A DNA stretch of 64,000 nt from Vibrio vulnificus NBRC 15645 = ATCC 27562 (GTDB lineage Bacteria > Pseudomonadota > Gammaproteobacteria > Enterobacterales > Vibrionaceae), in NCBI RefSeq assembly GCF_002224265.1, contig NZ_CP012882.1:744001-808000 (forward strand). The letters run 5' to 3'. Within the stretch, counting starts at the first letter, position 1. Each line of letters opens with the position of its first letter. Below, one piece after another: positions 1 to 7,318 of this stretch. Position numbers and translations under genes: made by a program. Under the pieces are notes generated by a model, which searched no databases, was not told where the DNA came from, and saw nothing but the letters and a program-made list of their open reading frames with translations.

Positions 1-212
1 GTGTGGTGATCAGCTTGTTTGACCAAGGCATCCTTAACGGCACTCACATTGCGATTTTGGCGCCAGCGATCTACCTAATGGGCTCACAAGTTCAGTACGT
101 TGGCCGTATCTTGGGTCCTATCGGCACTGAAGGCCGTTACATTCCAGTGATGATCGCAATTTCAGTATTGAACGCCTTTGGCGCCATGCTGGTCATGAAC
201 CTGTTTGTCTAG
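1..212 (+). CDS. C-terminal end of an integral membrane protein (5' end outside window)
   Basis: Only the last about 70 codons are present; the reading frame is open through the left edge, so the start is not in the window. The visible part is hydrophobic with at least two probable membrane helices (about residues 12-28 and 48-68 of the visible part) and ends in a short hydrophobic tail. It lies 9 bp before the M20 peptidase start, so the two are probably co-transcribed, which would suit a permease or membrane partner for the peptidase substrate. That pairing is inference. I cannot assign a family with confidence; a DUF3100-like membrane protein is one possibility. Confidence 0.6.
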   Translation, partial: VVISLFDQGILNGTHIAILAPAIYLMGSQVQYVGRILGPIGTEGRYIPVMIAISVLNAFGAMLVMNLFV

Positions 213-221
213 GAGTAAGAT

Positions 222-1346
222 ATGCAATTTTCTCTCGAGCATTATCTGGAAGAGTTAAAACCGCTGATCAACGTTGATTGTGGTACCTACACCCTAGAAG
301 GCATCGAATGTATTGCCAGCCAGTTTGAGCAAAAGTTTCAAGCGATGAACGGCTGGCAGCTCAAGCGTGTTGACTGCGGTAAAGCCGGTGTCGGCCTTGA
401 AATTCGCAACCAACCGGATGCCGCGCAGATCGATGTGATGATGATTGGTCACATGGATACGGTGTTCCCAGTCGGGACGGCAGCCGCGCGCCCGATGTCG
501 CAAGACGCTGAGAAAGCGTACGGCCCAGGCGTGTCGGACATGAAATCTGGCTTGCTCAACATCGTATACGCGATGCGCAATTTGGACCAAGCCGTGCTGG
601 ATAAGCTTTCTATCTGCATTTGCATGAACCCAGACGAAGAAACAGGCTCTGGCGATTCGGTTGAATGGATTCAATCGGTCGCCAAACTGGCCAAAAACGT
701 GCTGGTGGCAGAAGCCGCCCGCGCCGATGGCGGCTTAGTGAAAGCACGTAAAGGTATGGCGGGTTACAAGATCAACTTCAAAGGCATTGCGGCCCACGCG
801 GGTAACGACCCTGAAAAAGGCCGCAGCGCGATCACCGAAATGGCGCAGTGGATCATGGCAATCAATGCGATGACCAACTTTGAATCGGGCACCACGTTAA
901 ACGTGGGTGTGGTGTCTGGTGGTGCGGGCGCCAACATTGTGCCGGAACACGCGCAAGCGGTAGTCGACGTACGTTTCTGGAACAACGCAGAATACGATGA
1001 TGTAGACACCAAGCTCAATGCCATGGCGCAAACACCCTTTGTGGACGGCGTCAGTGTCACCATCGAGCGCGATGCGTACAAGCCGTCTATGGTGCCAAGC
1101 GAGCAGACGGAAGGTCTGATGCAGTTGGTGGAAAGCGCCGCGCAAGAGCTGTCGATTGATCTGAACTGGCACGCGGTGGGCGGTGGCTCTGATGCGAACA
1201 ACACGGCGATTTTGGGTGTTCCTACCCTTGATGGTTTGGGCCCAATTGGCGCGGGTTTCCACAGCGATCAAGAGTATCTAGTGCTGGCCTCGATTGAACC
1301 TCGTATCCGTATGCTGATGCGTGTGCTTGAAAAACTGGCAGCTTAA
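222..1346 (+). CDS. M20 family zinc metallopeptidase (glutamate carboxypeptidase-like)
   Basis: 374 residues, normal length for M20A/CPG2-type enzymes, which cut a terminal amino acid or acyl group from small substrates in the cytoplasm. The metal-site pattern is complete: H77-x-D79 in GHMDTVFPVG, D106 in GVSDMKSG, the E139-E140 pair in NPDEETGSG, E164 in VAEAA, and a C-terminal His in GAGFHSDQE. The central part (about 175-285) is the usual dimerisation lid domain. The start has a good SD (AGGAG, about 6 nt before ATG). There is no signal peptide. It follows the upstream membrane protein gene by 9 bp and is closed by a strong terminator, so it ends an operon. The substrate cannot be read from the sequence. 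Confidence 0.9.
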   Translation: MQFSLEHYLEELKPLINVDCGTYTLEGIECIASQFEQKFQAMNGWQLKRVDCGKAGVGLEIRNQPDAAQIDVMMIGHMDTVFPVGTAAARPMSQDAEKAYGPGVSDMKSGLLNIVYAMRNLDQAVLDKLSICICMNPDEETGSGDSVEWIQSVAKLAKNVLVAEAARADGGLVKARKGMAGYKINFKGIAAHAGNDPEKGRSAITEMAQWIMAINAMTNFESGTTLNVGVVSGGAGANIVPEHAQAVVDVRFWNNAEYDDVDTKLNAMAQTPFVDGVSVTIERDAYKPSMVPSEQTEGLMQLVESAAQELSIDLNWHAVGGGSDANNTAILGVPTLDGLGPIGAGFHSDQEYLVLASIEPRIRMLMRVLEKLAA

Positions 1347-1376
1347 ACGTTTAACTGTTTAATAACGCATTAAATT

Positions 1377-1413
1377 AAAACCCCGTGGTATCGCATGACC
1401 ACGGGGTTTTTGT
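1377..1413 (+). terminator. Intrinsic terminator after M20 peptidase
   Basis: Perfect stem AAAACCCCGTGGT / ACCACGGGGTTTT with an 8-nt loop followed by T residues, 30 bp after the M20 stop codon. Confidence 0.9.
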
Positions 1414-1514
1414 TTGGCTGTGAGTTTGTGCCACAGGTTTCAATCTTGAACCTGTCATTTCTACTTGGTCTCTTCTACGCTTTCATCAATGTATCCACAA
1501 AGGAAGTACTCACT

Positions 1515-1904
1515 ATGACTATGAAAGCATTATTGATCACTCTGGTTATCGGGCTGGCAACGTCACCACTGGCGTTGGCTGAAAAACCGAACTGGGCAGG
1601 GGAAGGCAAACCCAGCAAGGAAGCGGTGGAACAACATGCCGAAGAAATGATGCAAAAACACTGTGACAAGAAAGACAAAGAGTGCCTGAAAAAACGAGAG
1701 AAAGAGCAGAAACAAGCCGCCAAAGAAAAAGGCAAGAAAGAAGAAAAAATGGCGATGAAAGAGCAAAAAATGCAGGACAAAGAAGCACGTAAACAGGCGC
1801 TGAAAGAGAAAAAGCAAGCGTTAAAAGATCAACGCGAAAAGCTTGAAATGGAAGAAGAAAAGATCGAAAAAGAGCTCAAAAAACTGGAGGAAGATGACGA
1901 GTAA
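1515..1904 (+). CDS. Secreted, highly charged Lys/Glu-rich helical protein, unknown function
   Basis: 129 residues from ATG 1515. This start is chosen because AGGAAG lies 8 nt upstream and because the protein then begins with a standard signal peptide (MTMKALLITLVIGLATSPLALA, cut near residue 22). The reading frame is open 120 bp further upstream, but that stretch runs into the preceding terminator. The mature part is almost entirely Lys, Glu, Gln, Asp and Arg without Pro or Gly in its last 70 residues, as expected for a coiled coil or single stable alpha helix. Two Cys occur in KHCDKKDKECLKK. No enzymatic motif is seen. It stands alone between a terminator and a convergent gene. I do not recognise the family; a periplasmic spacer or chaperone role would be a guess. 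Confidence 0.75.
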   Translation: MTMKALLITLVIGLATSPLALAEKPNWAGEGKPSKEAVEQHAEEMMQKHCDKKDKECLKKREKEQKQAAKEKGKKEEKMAMKEQKMQDKEARKQALKEKKQALKDQREKLEMEEEKIEKELKKLEEDDE

Positions 1905-1971
1905 ATTGTCGCCAATTTCTCATCGCTTACCTCGAGGTGTCTCTCTTTGCCATTCGCGCAAGGAGAGACAT

Positions 1972-2757
1972 TTACTCAGCACCGATTAAGTATTTCTTTA
2001 TGCTGGTGTCGATCACATCATCCCGAATAAGCCCTATCATTTCCCAAATGTTTTGCACTAATTGCGGATTCTCTTCGGCAAACTCATGGCTGAATATAAG
2101 GTAGTAATCCTTAGTCGATATCGGTGGGGAAACGCGTTCAACGTTGGAAAGCTGGTGTTCATTAATGTAACTGCTGGCAATGTTGCTTTGAATAGCAATG
2201 GCGCTTAAGCGTCGTTTGCCGAGCATCTCGAAGAGCTTTTCTGTGTTGCCGATTTCGAGGATATTGACGTTACTCTCCTTCAGTCTCTTTGTAATGGAAA
2301 AACCAGTATGAGCCCCTACGGGGACGTCTCCAATCGAGCTCAGTTGTAGACCGTCCCATGTGAACGGTTGCTCTTTTAGCTTGTAAAAATAGTAGTCTAG
2401 TGTGGCGATGCGCAAGTTGTGATCGGCTTGCTGATCTTTCATCGGATAGCGCGCGTATTGAGCTCGCTCTTGACTGTAAGAAAAAATAAATCCGCCATTC
2501 ACTTGGTTCGCTTTGATCTGGCTTAACACTCTTTTACCAGGAACCCTGACATAGTTGATTTTGATGTTGAGCAGACGAGCGGCTTGTTCAATGACATCGA
2601 CGGAGACACCGGGTGGCTCGACAACCAAGTTGCCATTGCCCATTTGAAAGGGGAAAGATTCGACGTCTGAATACGCCAGCGTTATTGTCGTGACGGGCGA
2701 AGCGTGTGAGCGGAATGGGCTCAGCAACATACAAAACAGGAACAATAGATAGCGCAT
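1972..2757 (-). CDS. Orphan periplasmic substrate-binding protein (SBP_bac_3-like)
   Basis: 261 residues with a signal peptide (MRYLLFLFCMLLSPFRSHAS, cleavage near 20). The body resembles type-3 solute-binding proteins of amino-acid ABC transporters: an early lobe with VDVIEQAARLLNIKINYVRV, a middle segment with IGDVPVGAHTGFSITKRLKE, and a C-terminal lobe. No permease or ATPase gene lies nearby, which is common for the many orphan proteins of this class in Vibrio and related marine bacteria. It may bind a ligand for another transporter or serve as a sensor; this is inference. Transcribed convergently with the preceding charged protein gene. The SD is weak. Confidence 0.75.
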   Translation of the reverse strand: MRYLLFLFCMLLSPFRSHASPVTTITLAYSDVESFPFQMGNGNLVVEPPGVSVDVIEQAARLLNIKINYVRVPGKRVLSQIKANQVNGGFIFSYSQERAQYARYPMKDQQADHNLRIATLDYYFYKLKEQPFTWDGLQLSSIGDVPVGAHTGFSITKRLKESNVNILEIGNTEKLFEMLGKRRLSAIAIQSNIASSYINEHQLSNVERVSPPISTKDYYLIFSHEFAEENPQLVQNIWEMIGLIRDDVIDTSIKKYLIGAE

Positions 2758-3106
2758 TCAGTTTGCTCTGGATTCGATGATTGTTATTTCTCTCAGTATA
2801 GAGCTCAGAAGCGCACCATGACCCGATTTGCTGAGAAAATGAGCCATTCGTCAATATGTTGATTCCGGAGCGTGTGCAAACTATTGCCTTCTTATACCAT
2901 TGCTCGTTTTTACCTCATCAGGCAATAATTTCGATCTGGCGATCGCCGTTTCCATTGCGGTGTTTGGACTCAATTCATATCAAGCGTTTGCTGGCGTGAT
3001 CTCTTTGTCATCTCGCCTTCGTTATTCATTCATTTTATTTCTTAAGCCAATCTTAAGTTTCGCTCGATATGATTCGCCTTGTTAAAGCACACACAAGGAC
3101 GCAATC
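2758..3106. other. Intergenic region between SBP gene and PepSY-cytb-eptA operon
   Basis: 349 bp divergent spacer. The left half is presumably the promoter region of the leftward SBP gene; nothing distinct seen. The right end holds a CTTAAG direct repeat and -10 element (separate entry). A 61-codon open frame at 2900-3085 has no SD and is not considered a gene. Confidence 0.6.
3041..3073 (+). promoter_or_regulatory. PmrA/QseB-type direct repeat with downstream -10 element
   Basis: CTTAAG (3041-3046), five bases, CTTAAG (3052-3057), then TATGAT (3068-3073) 10 bases further on. CTTAAG-N5-CTTAAG is the arrangement bound by PmrA/BasR/QseB-type response regulators, and the distance to the -10 matches promoters where the repeat replaces a -35. 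It sits 34 bp before the PepSY gene of the eptA operon. No matching response-regulator gene is in the window. The motif is seen directly; the identity of the regulator is inferred. Confidence 0.6.
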
Positions 3107-3388
3107 ATGAAAAAAACACTTCTCTTGACCACCACCGCATTGATTTCATTGGGCAGCGCAACCAGTGCATTGGCCGATCCACAGTGTACGAATGCACCTG
3201 AATCACAATGGATTAACTTTGAGCAAGCCAAATCTCAAGTGGAAGCGATGGGGTACAAAATCAAAGTGTTCAAAAAGACCAAAACCGGTTGCTATGAGTT
3301 GTATGGTCACACCAAAGAGAACAAACGCGTCGAAATCTATTTTGATCCCACCGACATGCGCAAAGTGAAGGAAGAGTTGGATGACTAA
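3107..3388 (+). CDS. Small periplasmic PepSY-like protein
   Basis: 93 residues: signal peptide 1-23 (cleaved after SALA), then a single PepSY-like unit with the INFEQAKSQVEAMGYKI helix-strand pattern and a C-terminal EIYFDPTDMRKVKEEL strand-helix. Two Cys, C27 and C62, could form a disulfide. SD AAGGA lies 8 nt upstream. The 3' end overlaps the cytochrome gene by 8 bp, so the two are translationally coupled. Small PepSY proteins paired with di-haem cytochrome b561 are common in proteobacteria; a role in binding or modulating the redox partner is inference. First gene of the operon behind the CTTAAG repeat. Confidence 0.85.
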   Translation: MKKTLLLTTTALISLGSATSALADPQCTNAPESQWINFEQAKSQVEAMGYKIKVFKKTKTGCYELYGHTKENKRVEIYFDPTDMRKVKEELDD

Positions 3389-3881
3389 CACCTTTAAATG
3401 GGATTGGGTTGTGCAAGCAACCCATTGGATTGTGGCAGTGCTGTTTTTCGCCAACTTTTTTGTCTTGGAAGAGGGCAGCGAATGGCATCACTGGGCGGGG
3501 TATTTGATCCTGCTGAGTTTGAGCCTTCGCTTTGCTTGGGGGTTAGTGGTGGAGTCACCAGCACGTTTAACTCGCTTTCTGCCTTCGGTTTCAGCCGCGC
3601 TGACGCACTTAAAAGAAGTGGTGAGCGACAGACAAGATAAGCACCTTGGTCATAACCCCGCAGGCGCAGTGATGATTTGGCTATTGTGGGGTTTGATTAT
3701 CGCAACCGCTGGCAGTGGTTGGTTGACCGAGAGCGATCTTTTCTGGGGAGAAGAGTGGTTAGAGGAAGTGCACGAAGTGCTTGCCAACCTAACCTTAGTA
3801 GCCGTTGCAATTCACGTCTCGGCCGTGATTTTTATGAGCAAATGGAATCGCAAAAATTATCTCAAATCGATGCTGCCTTAG
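3381..3881 (+). CDS. Cytochrome b561 / Ni-hydrogenase b-type membrane protein
   Basis: 166 residues with four probable membrane helices (about 11-29, 38-57, 95-115, 133-153). Candidate haem-ligand histidines lie in helices: H15 (VQATHWIVAV), H36/H37 (EWHHWAGY), H131 (EVHEVLANL) and H145 (AIHVSAVIF), the pattern of the b561 family of di-haem electron carriers in the inner membrane. It overlaps the PepSY gene by 8 bp and precedes eptA by 63 bp. The electron donor and acceptor cannot be read from the sequence. Confidence 0.85.
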   Translation: MTNTFKWDWVVQATHWIVAVLFFANFFVLEEGSEWHHWAGYLILLSLSLRFAWGLVVESPARLTRFLPSVSAALTHLKEVVSDRQDKHLGHNPAGAVMIWLLWGLIIATAGSGWLTESDLFWGEEWLEEVHEVLANLTLVAVAIHVSAVIFMSKWNRKNYLKSMLP

Positions 3882-3944
3882 CAGCACATTCGCAGGGCTG
3901 TGAATGCTCTGCGCTGGTTTTGTTTCACATTGAGTTTAGTTGTT

Positions 3945-5585
3945 ATGCAGCGAATTTTAAAAAATACCCATTTCTCGTACGTTGGCATCACATTGATGTT
4001 GGCGAGCTACTTTGCGTTTTTGGTTAACATCCCGATTTACGCCACGTTGCATTCGATCTTAAGTGGCTTAGACAGCGTTAAGATCGGCTTTGTTATTTCT
4101 ATCCCGCTGTTTTTTCTCGCAGCGTTTAATTTGCTGTTTAATCTGTTTAGCTGGCCTTGGATCACCAAGCCCTTTTTTGTTGTGTTGCTGCTGGTTTCAG
4201 CCGCGGTGAGTTATGCGGGCTTTAACTACGGCACCTTGTTTGATTCCGATATGATCGCCAACATTCTTGAAACGGACTCTGCCGAGGCGAGCTCATATCT
4301 CAGTGCCTATTCTGTGCTGTGGATCGGTTTGATGGGCGTGCTACCTGCGGTGCTATTGGCGGTGATGCCGATTCGCTCAAGTGGGTCATGGTTGCGATTT
4401 GTTGGCCGCAAACTTGTCTCGATGGTGATTTCTCTGGCGGTGATTGTCGCGATTGCAGGGCTTTACTACCAAGATTACGCCTCCGTTGGGCGCAATAACC
4501 CTTACCTTCGTCAAGAGATCATTCCCACTCAATTGGTTTACAGCATCGGTAAGTATGTTCACCGCACGTACTTCTATCAGCCTATGGCATACCAAAAGTT
4601 GGGTGAGGATGCGCAGCAGTCGTCACAAGCGTTACAACAAGCGAAAACCAAGCCGACGCTGATGGTGTTCATCCTTGGCGAAACCGCGCGCTCAAATAAC
4701 TTTGAGTTGAACGGTTATCCGAGAGCAACCAACGCGTACACCAAAGATCTGGATGTGATCTCATTTAGCCAAGTCTCGTCGTGTGGAACCGCAACGGCGG
4801 TATCGGTGCCTTGCATGTTTTCTGCAATGAAACACGCGAACTATTCGAAGAGCGTAGCGGATAATCAAGATAACGTCATCGACATTCTCAAGCGCGCCAA
4901 CGTTGATCAATTGTGGCTTGAAAATGACGGCGGTGACAAAGGCGTAGCGCACAACATTCAAAAATCGGTGGTGGATCGCAACGCAAAAAATGCCTTCTGC
5001 GATGGCAATACCTGCTACGACATGGCGATGTTGGAAGACTTCTCCCAACGAGTGGACGGCATGCAAGGAAACCGAGTGGTGTTTTTGCATGGTATGGGCA
5101 GCCACGGGCCGACCTATTTCCGACGCTACCCAGAGCAGCAGGCGGCGTTTCAACCTGATTGCCCTCGAGCTGACATTGAAAACTGCAGTGTCGAGCAGAT
5201 CGTTAACAGTTACGACAACACCATCTTGTATACCGACTACGTGATTGCACAGACGATTGAACAGTTAAAAACGCTGCAAAATCAGTTCAACACCGCGCTG
5301 TTTTATGTCTCTGATCACGGCGAATCATTGGGTGAAGATGGGCTCTTCTTGCACGGCATGCCGTATGCGCTTGCGCCAGAAAACCAAACCAAAGTGCCCA
5401 TGCTTTTTTGGGCATCCAACGGCTTTGCCAAGGAAAAAGGGCTAGACAGAAAGTGCTTAGCCAATGAAGCCACACACGGCGCGTTTTCTCACGATAACCT
5501 GTTCCACTCCATGCTTGGCATCATGGACGTGAAAACTCAGGTTTATCAAAGCGATCTGGATATTTTTGCCCAGTGCCGCAGTTAA
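3945..5585 (+). CDS. eptA: Lipid A phosphoethanolamine transferase
   Basis: Inner-membrane enzyme that transfers phosphoethanolamine from phosphatidylethanolamine to lipid A, lowering negative charge and polymyxin binding. From ATG 3945 the protein is 546 residues, matching EptA/MCR length; a GTG at 3900 would add 15 residues, and neither start has a strong SD. Five N-terminal membrane helices are followed by the periplasmic sulfatase-fold domain. Key sites: E246 in ILGETARSNNF, nucleophile T282 in SCGTATAVSVPCMFS, the metal pair in YVSDHGESLGEDG, and H in FLHGMPYALAP. Paired Cys typical of the family are present. Third gene of the PepSY-cytochrome operon, with a PmrA/QseB-like repeat upstream, consistent with two-component control of polymyxin resistance. 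Confidence 0.92.
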   Translation: MQRILKNTHFSYVGITLMLASYFAFLVNIPIYATLHSILSGLDSVKIGFVISIPLFFLAAFNLLFNLFSWPWITKPFFVVLLLVSAAVSYAGFNYGTLFDSDMIANILETDSAEASSYLSAYSVLWIGLMGVLPAVLLAVMPIRSSGSWLRFVGRKLVSMVISLAVIVAIAGLYYQDYASVGRNNPYLRQEIIPTQLVYSIGKYVHRTYFYQPMAYQKLGEDAQQSSQALQQAKTKPTLMVFILGETARSNNFELNGYPRATNAYTKDLDVISFSQVSSCGTATAVSVPCMFSAMKHANYSKSVADNQDNVIDILKRANVDQLWLENDGGDKGVAHNIQKSVVDRNAKNAFCDGNTCYDMAMLEDFSQRVDGMQGNRVVFLHGMGSHGPTYFRRYPEQQAAFQPDCPRADIENCSVEQIVNSYDNTILYTDYVIAQTIEQLKTLQNQFNTALFYVSDHGESLGEDGLFLHGMPYALAPENQTKVPMLFWASNGFAKEKGLDRKCLANEATHGAFSHDNLFHSMLGIMDVKTQVYQSDLDIFAQCRS

Positions 5586-5605
5586 CTAGTACTCAGTTAA
5601 TGTTG

Positions 5606-6502
5606 TTACTGAGTAAAGTAGCGACTGAGTCGTTCACGAAGCCATTGGTTGGCAGGGCTGTTGATCTCTCGGTTGTGGATGAGAAGTCGATAGGTGATGG
5701 GAATGGCGGTCATTGGAGAGTGGAGAACTTGCAAACCCAGTGTCTCGGCAAATTGCTCCGCCAATGATCGGGTGACCATGGCGATGCAATCGCTGGTGGC
5801 AACGAGTGACATCTGCGCCACCATCGAATCGCATTCGGCCGCTACCCGTCTAACGTGGAGAAACTCTTCGGTAAAGTAATCGGCGAGGTAGACGTTTTCT
5901 CTACGCATTTTTAAGGTGATGTGCTTCTCTTGGTAGTACTCATCGCGGCTAATCGCCCCTTGAATACGCGGGTGCCCACGCCGTGCAATCAAGCAAATTT
6001 CGTCATTCATCAGCTTTTCTGAATAGAAAGAAGGGGCTGAATGGTGCACAAAATCAATCGCGAGATCCGCTTGCTGTTGGTTTAAACGCGTAAACTGCTC
6101 GTCCACATCGCAAGGCATGTGTTGAAGCTCGATGTCTATTTTGCCCAGTGTCGAATCGCCTTCAATCTTAGGCAGCAGTGTCAGCATCAAAGGCTCAGGG
6201 ACATAAATGACAAATTTGCGATGGGTTTGTGGGCCAAATGATTCCAACCCTTCAAGTGCATTGTGAATTTGGCTGAGTGCCGGCTCGACTTGCCTTGCCA
6301 ACTCATGTGCATGGTGTGTGGGGGCAATCCCACGGCCATCCCGAGTAAACAGGGTGACGCCAAGTTGCTCTTGTAGGCGTTTTAAAATGCCACTGACGCC
6401 TGGCTGGGTTAACCCCATGGCGTCAGCCGCCAAGGTGATCGAACGGTGGCGATACACGGTGACAAATACTTTCAGTAAGTTGAAGTCGATCGGGTTATCC
6501 AT
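5606..6502 (-). CDS. LysR family transcriptional regulator
   Basis: 298 residues from ATG 6502 (the open frame extends 6 codons further, but MDNPIDFNLLKVFVTVYRH is the usual family start). N-terminal winged HTH (about 5-65: SITLAADAMGLTQPGVSGIL KRLQ) followed by an effector-binding domain (about 90-298). It is convergent with eptA and divergent from the TPR gene 170 bp away, which is the most obvious candidate target by position. The ligand is unknown. A 7-bp inverted repeat (ACTCAGT, 5591-5614) at its 3' end overlaps the stop codon and may serve as a shared weak terminator with eptA. Confidence 0.88.
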   Translation of the reverse strand: MDNPIDFNLLKVFVTVYRHRSITLAADAMGLTQPGVSGILKRLQEQLGVTLFTRDGRGIAPTHHAHELARQVEPALSQIHNALEGLESFGPQTHRKFVIYVPEPLMLTLLPKIEGDSTLGKIDIELQHMPCDVDEQFTRLNQQQADLAIDFVHHSAPSFYSEKLMNDEICLIARRGHPRIQGAISRDEYYQEKHITLKMRRENVYLADYFTEEFLHVRRVAAECDSMVAQMSLVATSDCIAMVTRSLAEQFAETLGLQVLHSPMTAIPITYRLLIHNREINSPANQWLRERLSRYFTQ

Positions 6503-6675
6503 AGCCTTAATACATCGCATTTTGTTATGTTTTGAGCTAAGTTTTATAGAACTTTAGCGATGAGTCAATGAAGGTTTTGGCTCAACAGTGAGAGGAGACG
6601 GAAAATGCTCTCTGCTCGTTTCACTGTCATCAGTCAAAAACACAACAAAGATGAGCATAACAATAGGGAGTTCAC

Positions 6676-7167
6676 ATGGATGAGGTGATTCAATCCGCAA
6701 TCCAATTGAGAAAAGCTGGGCAATACGATCAAAGCCGGGCGCAATTAACCACCTTGCTTCAAGACGCGCACTACAAAGCGCTAGCGCATCTCCATATTGC
6801 TTGGAGCTATGATAATCAAGGGTTGGAATCACAAGCGGTGCCCCACTATTTGGCGGCAATACAAGGTGACTTGACTGGAGATGACCGCTTTGAAGCCCTG
6901 TTTGGTTTGGCCAGTACATTGAGAAGCTTAGGGGACTATCAAGATGCACAGAACTGGTTTGAGAAAACACTGCAGGAGTTTCCTGAGCGAAGAGAAGTGA
7001 TGCCGTTCTACGCAATGTGCCTTTATAACTTGGGCAAACATCATCAATCGACCGCGTTGCTACTCAATCTACTGGTGGAGACGACACAATCTCAAGCCAT
7101 TCTGGGTTATCAAAGAGCCATTTCTTTGTATGCGGAAGATTTGGATCGTGTCTGGCCTAAGGGCTAA
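6676..7167 (+). CDS. Small TPR-repeat protein
   Basis: 163 residues, no signal peptide, SD GGGAG 6 nt before ATG. It is made of about four tetratricopeptide-like helical hairpins (starting near residues 3, 36, 72 and 108), with typical motifs such as AIQLRKAGQYDQSRAQL, HIAWSYDNQGLESQAVPHYLAA and GDYQDAQNWFEKTLQEFP. TPR proteins are protein-binding scaffolds in the cytoplasm; no partner is suggested apart from the divergent LysR gene. Proteins of this size and type are found singly in many bacteria, usually described only as TPR proteins. Confidence 0.85.
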   Translation: MDEVIQSAIQLRKAGQYDQSRAQLTTLLQDAHYKALAHLHIAWSYDNQGLESQAVPHYLAAIQGDLTGDDRFEALFGLASTLRSLGDYQDAQNWFEKTLQEFPERREVMPFYAMCLYNLGKHHQSTALLLNLLVETTQSQAILGYQRAISLYAEDLDRVWPKG

Positions 7168-7318
7168 AGCGCGCGATGCGGTATGGAGGGATTTCTTGAT
7201 TGAGTGAACCGTTAAAACATCGCAATTTTTGATGTTTAAAATAAACATTCATGCATGTATCTCTATGTGTTGTTTTTCTAAAGTATGCCCATAACAACGC
7301 ACTGAGAGAGATAACGTT

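Noticed and set aside
1475..1817. Antisense ORFs over the charged-protein gene
   Set aside because: Low-complexity Phe/Leu/Ser shadow translations of a Lys/Glu-rich gene, no SD.
2900..3085. 61-codon ORF in the spacer before the PepSY gene
   Set aside because: No SD, no domain, overlaps the promoter with the CTTAAG repeat.
4761..5153. Long antisense ORF inside eptA
   Set aside because: Shadow frame of a well supported gene; no SD and no family features.
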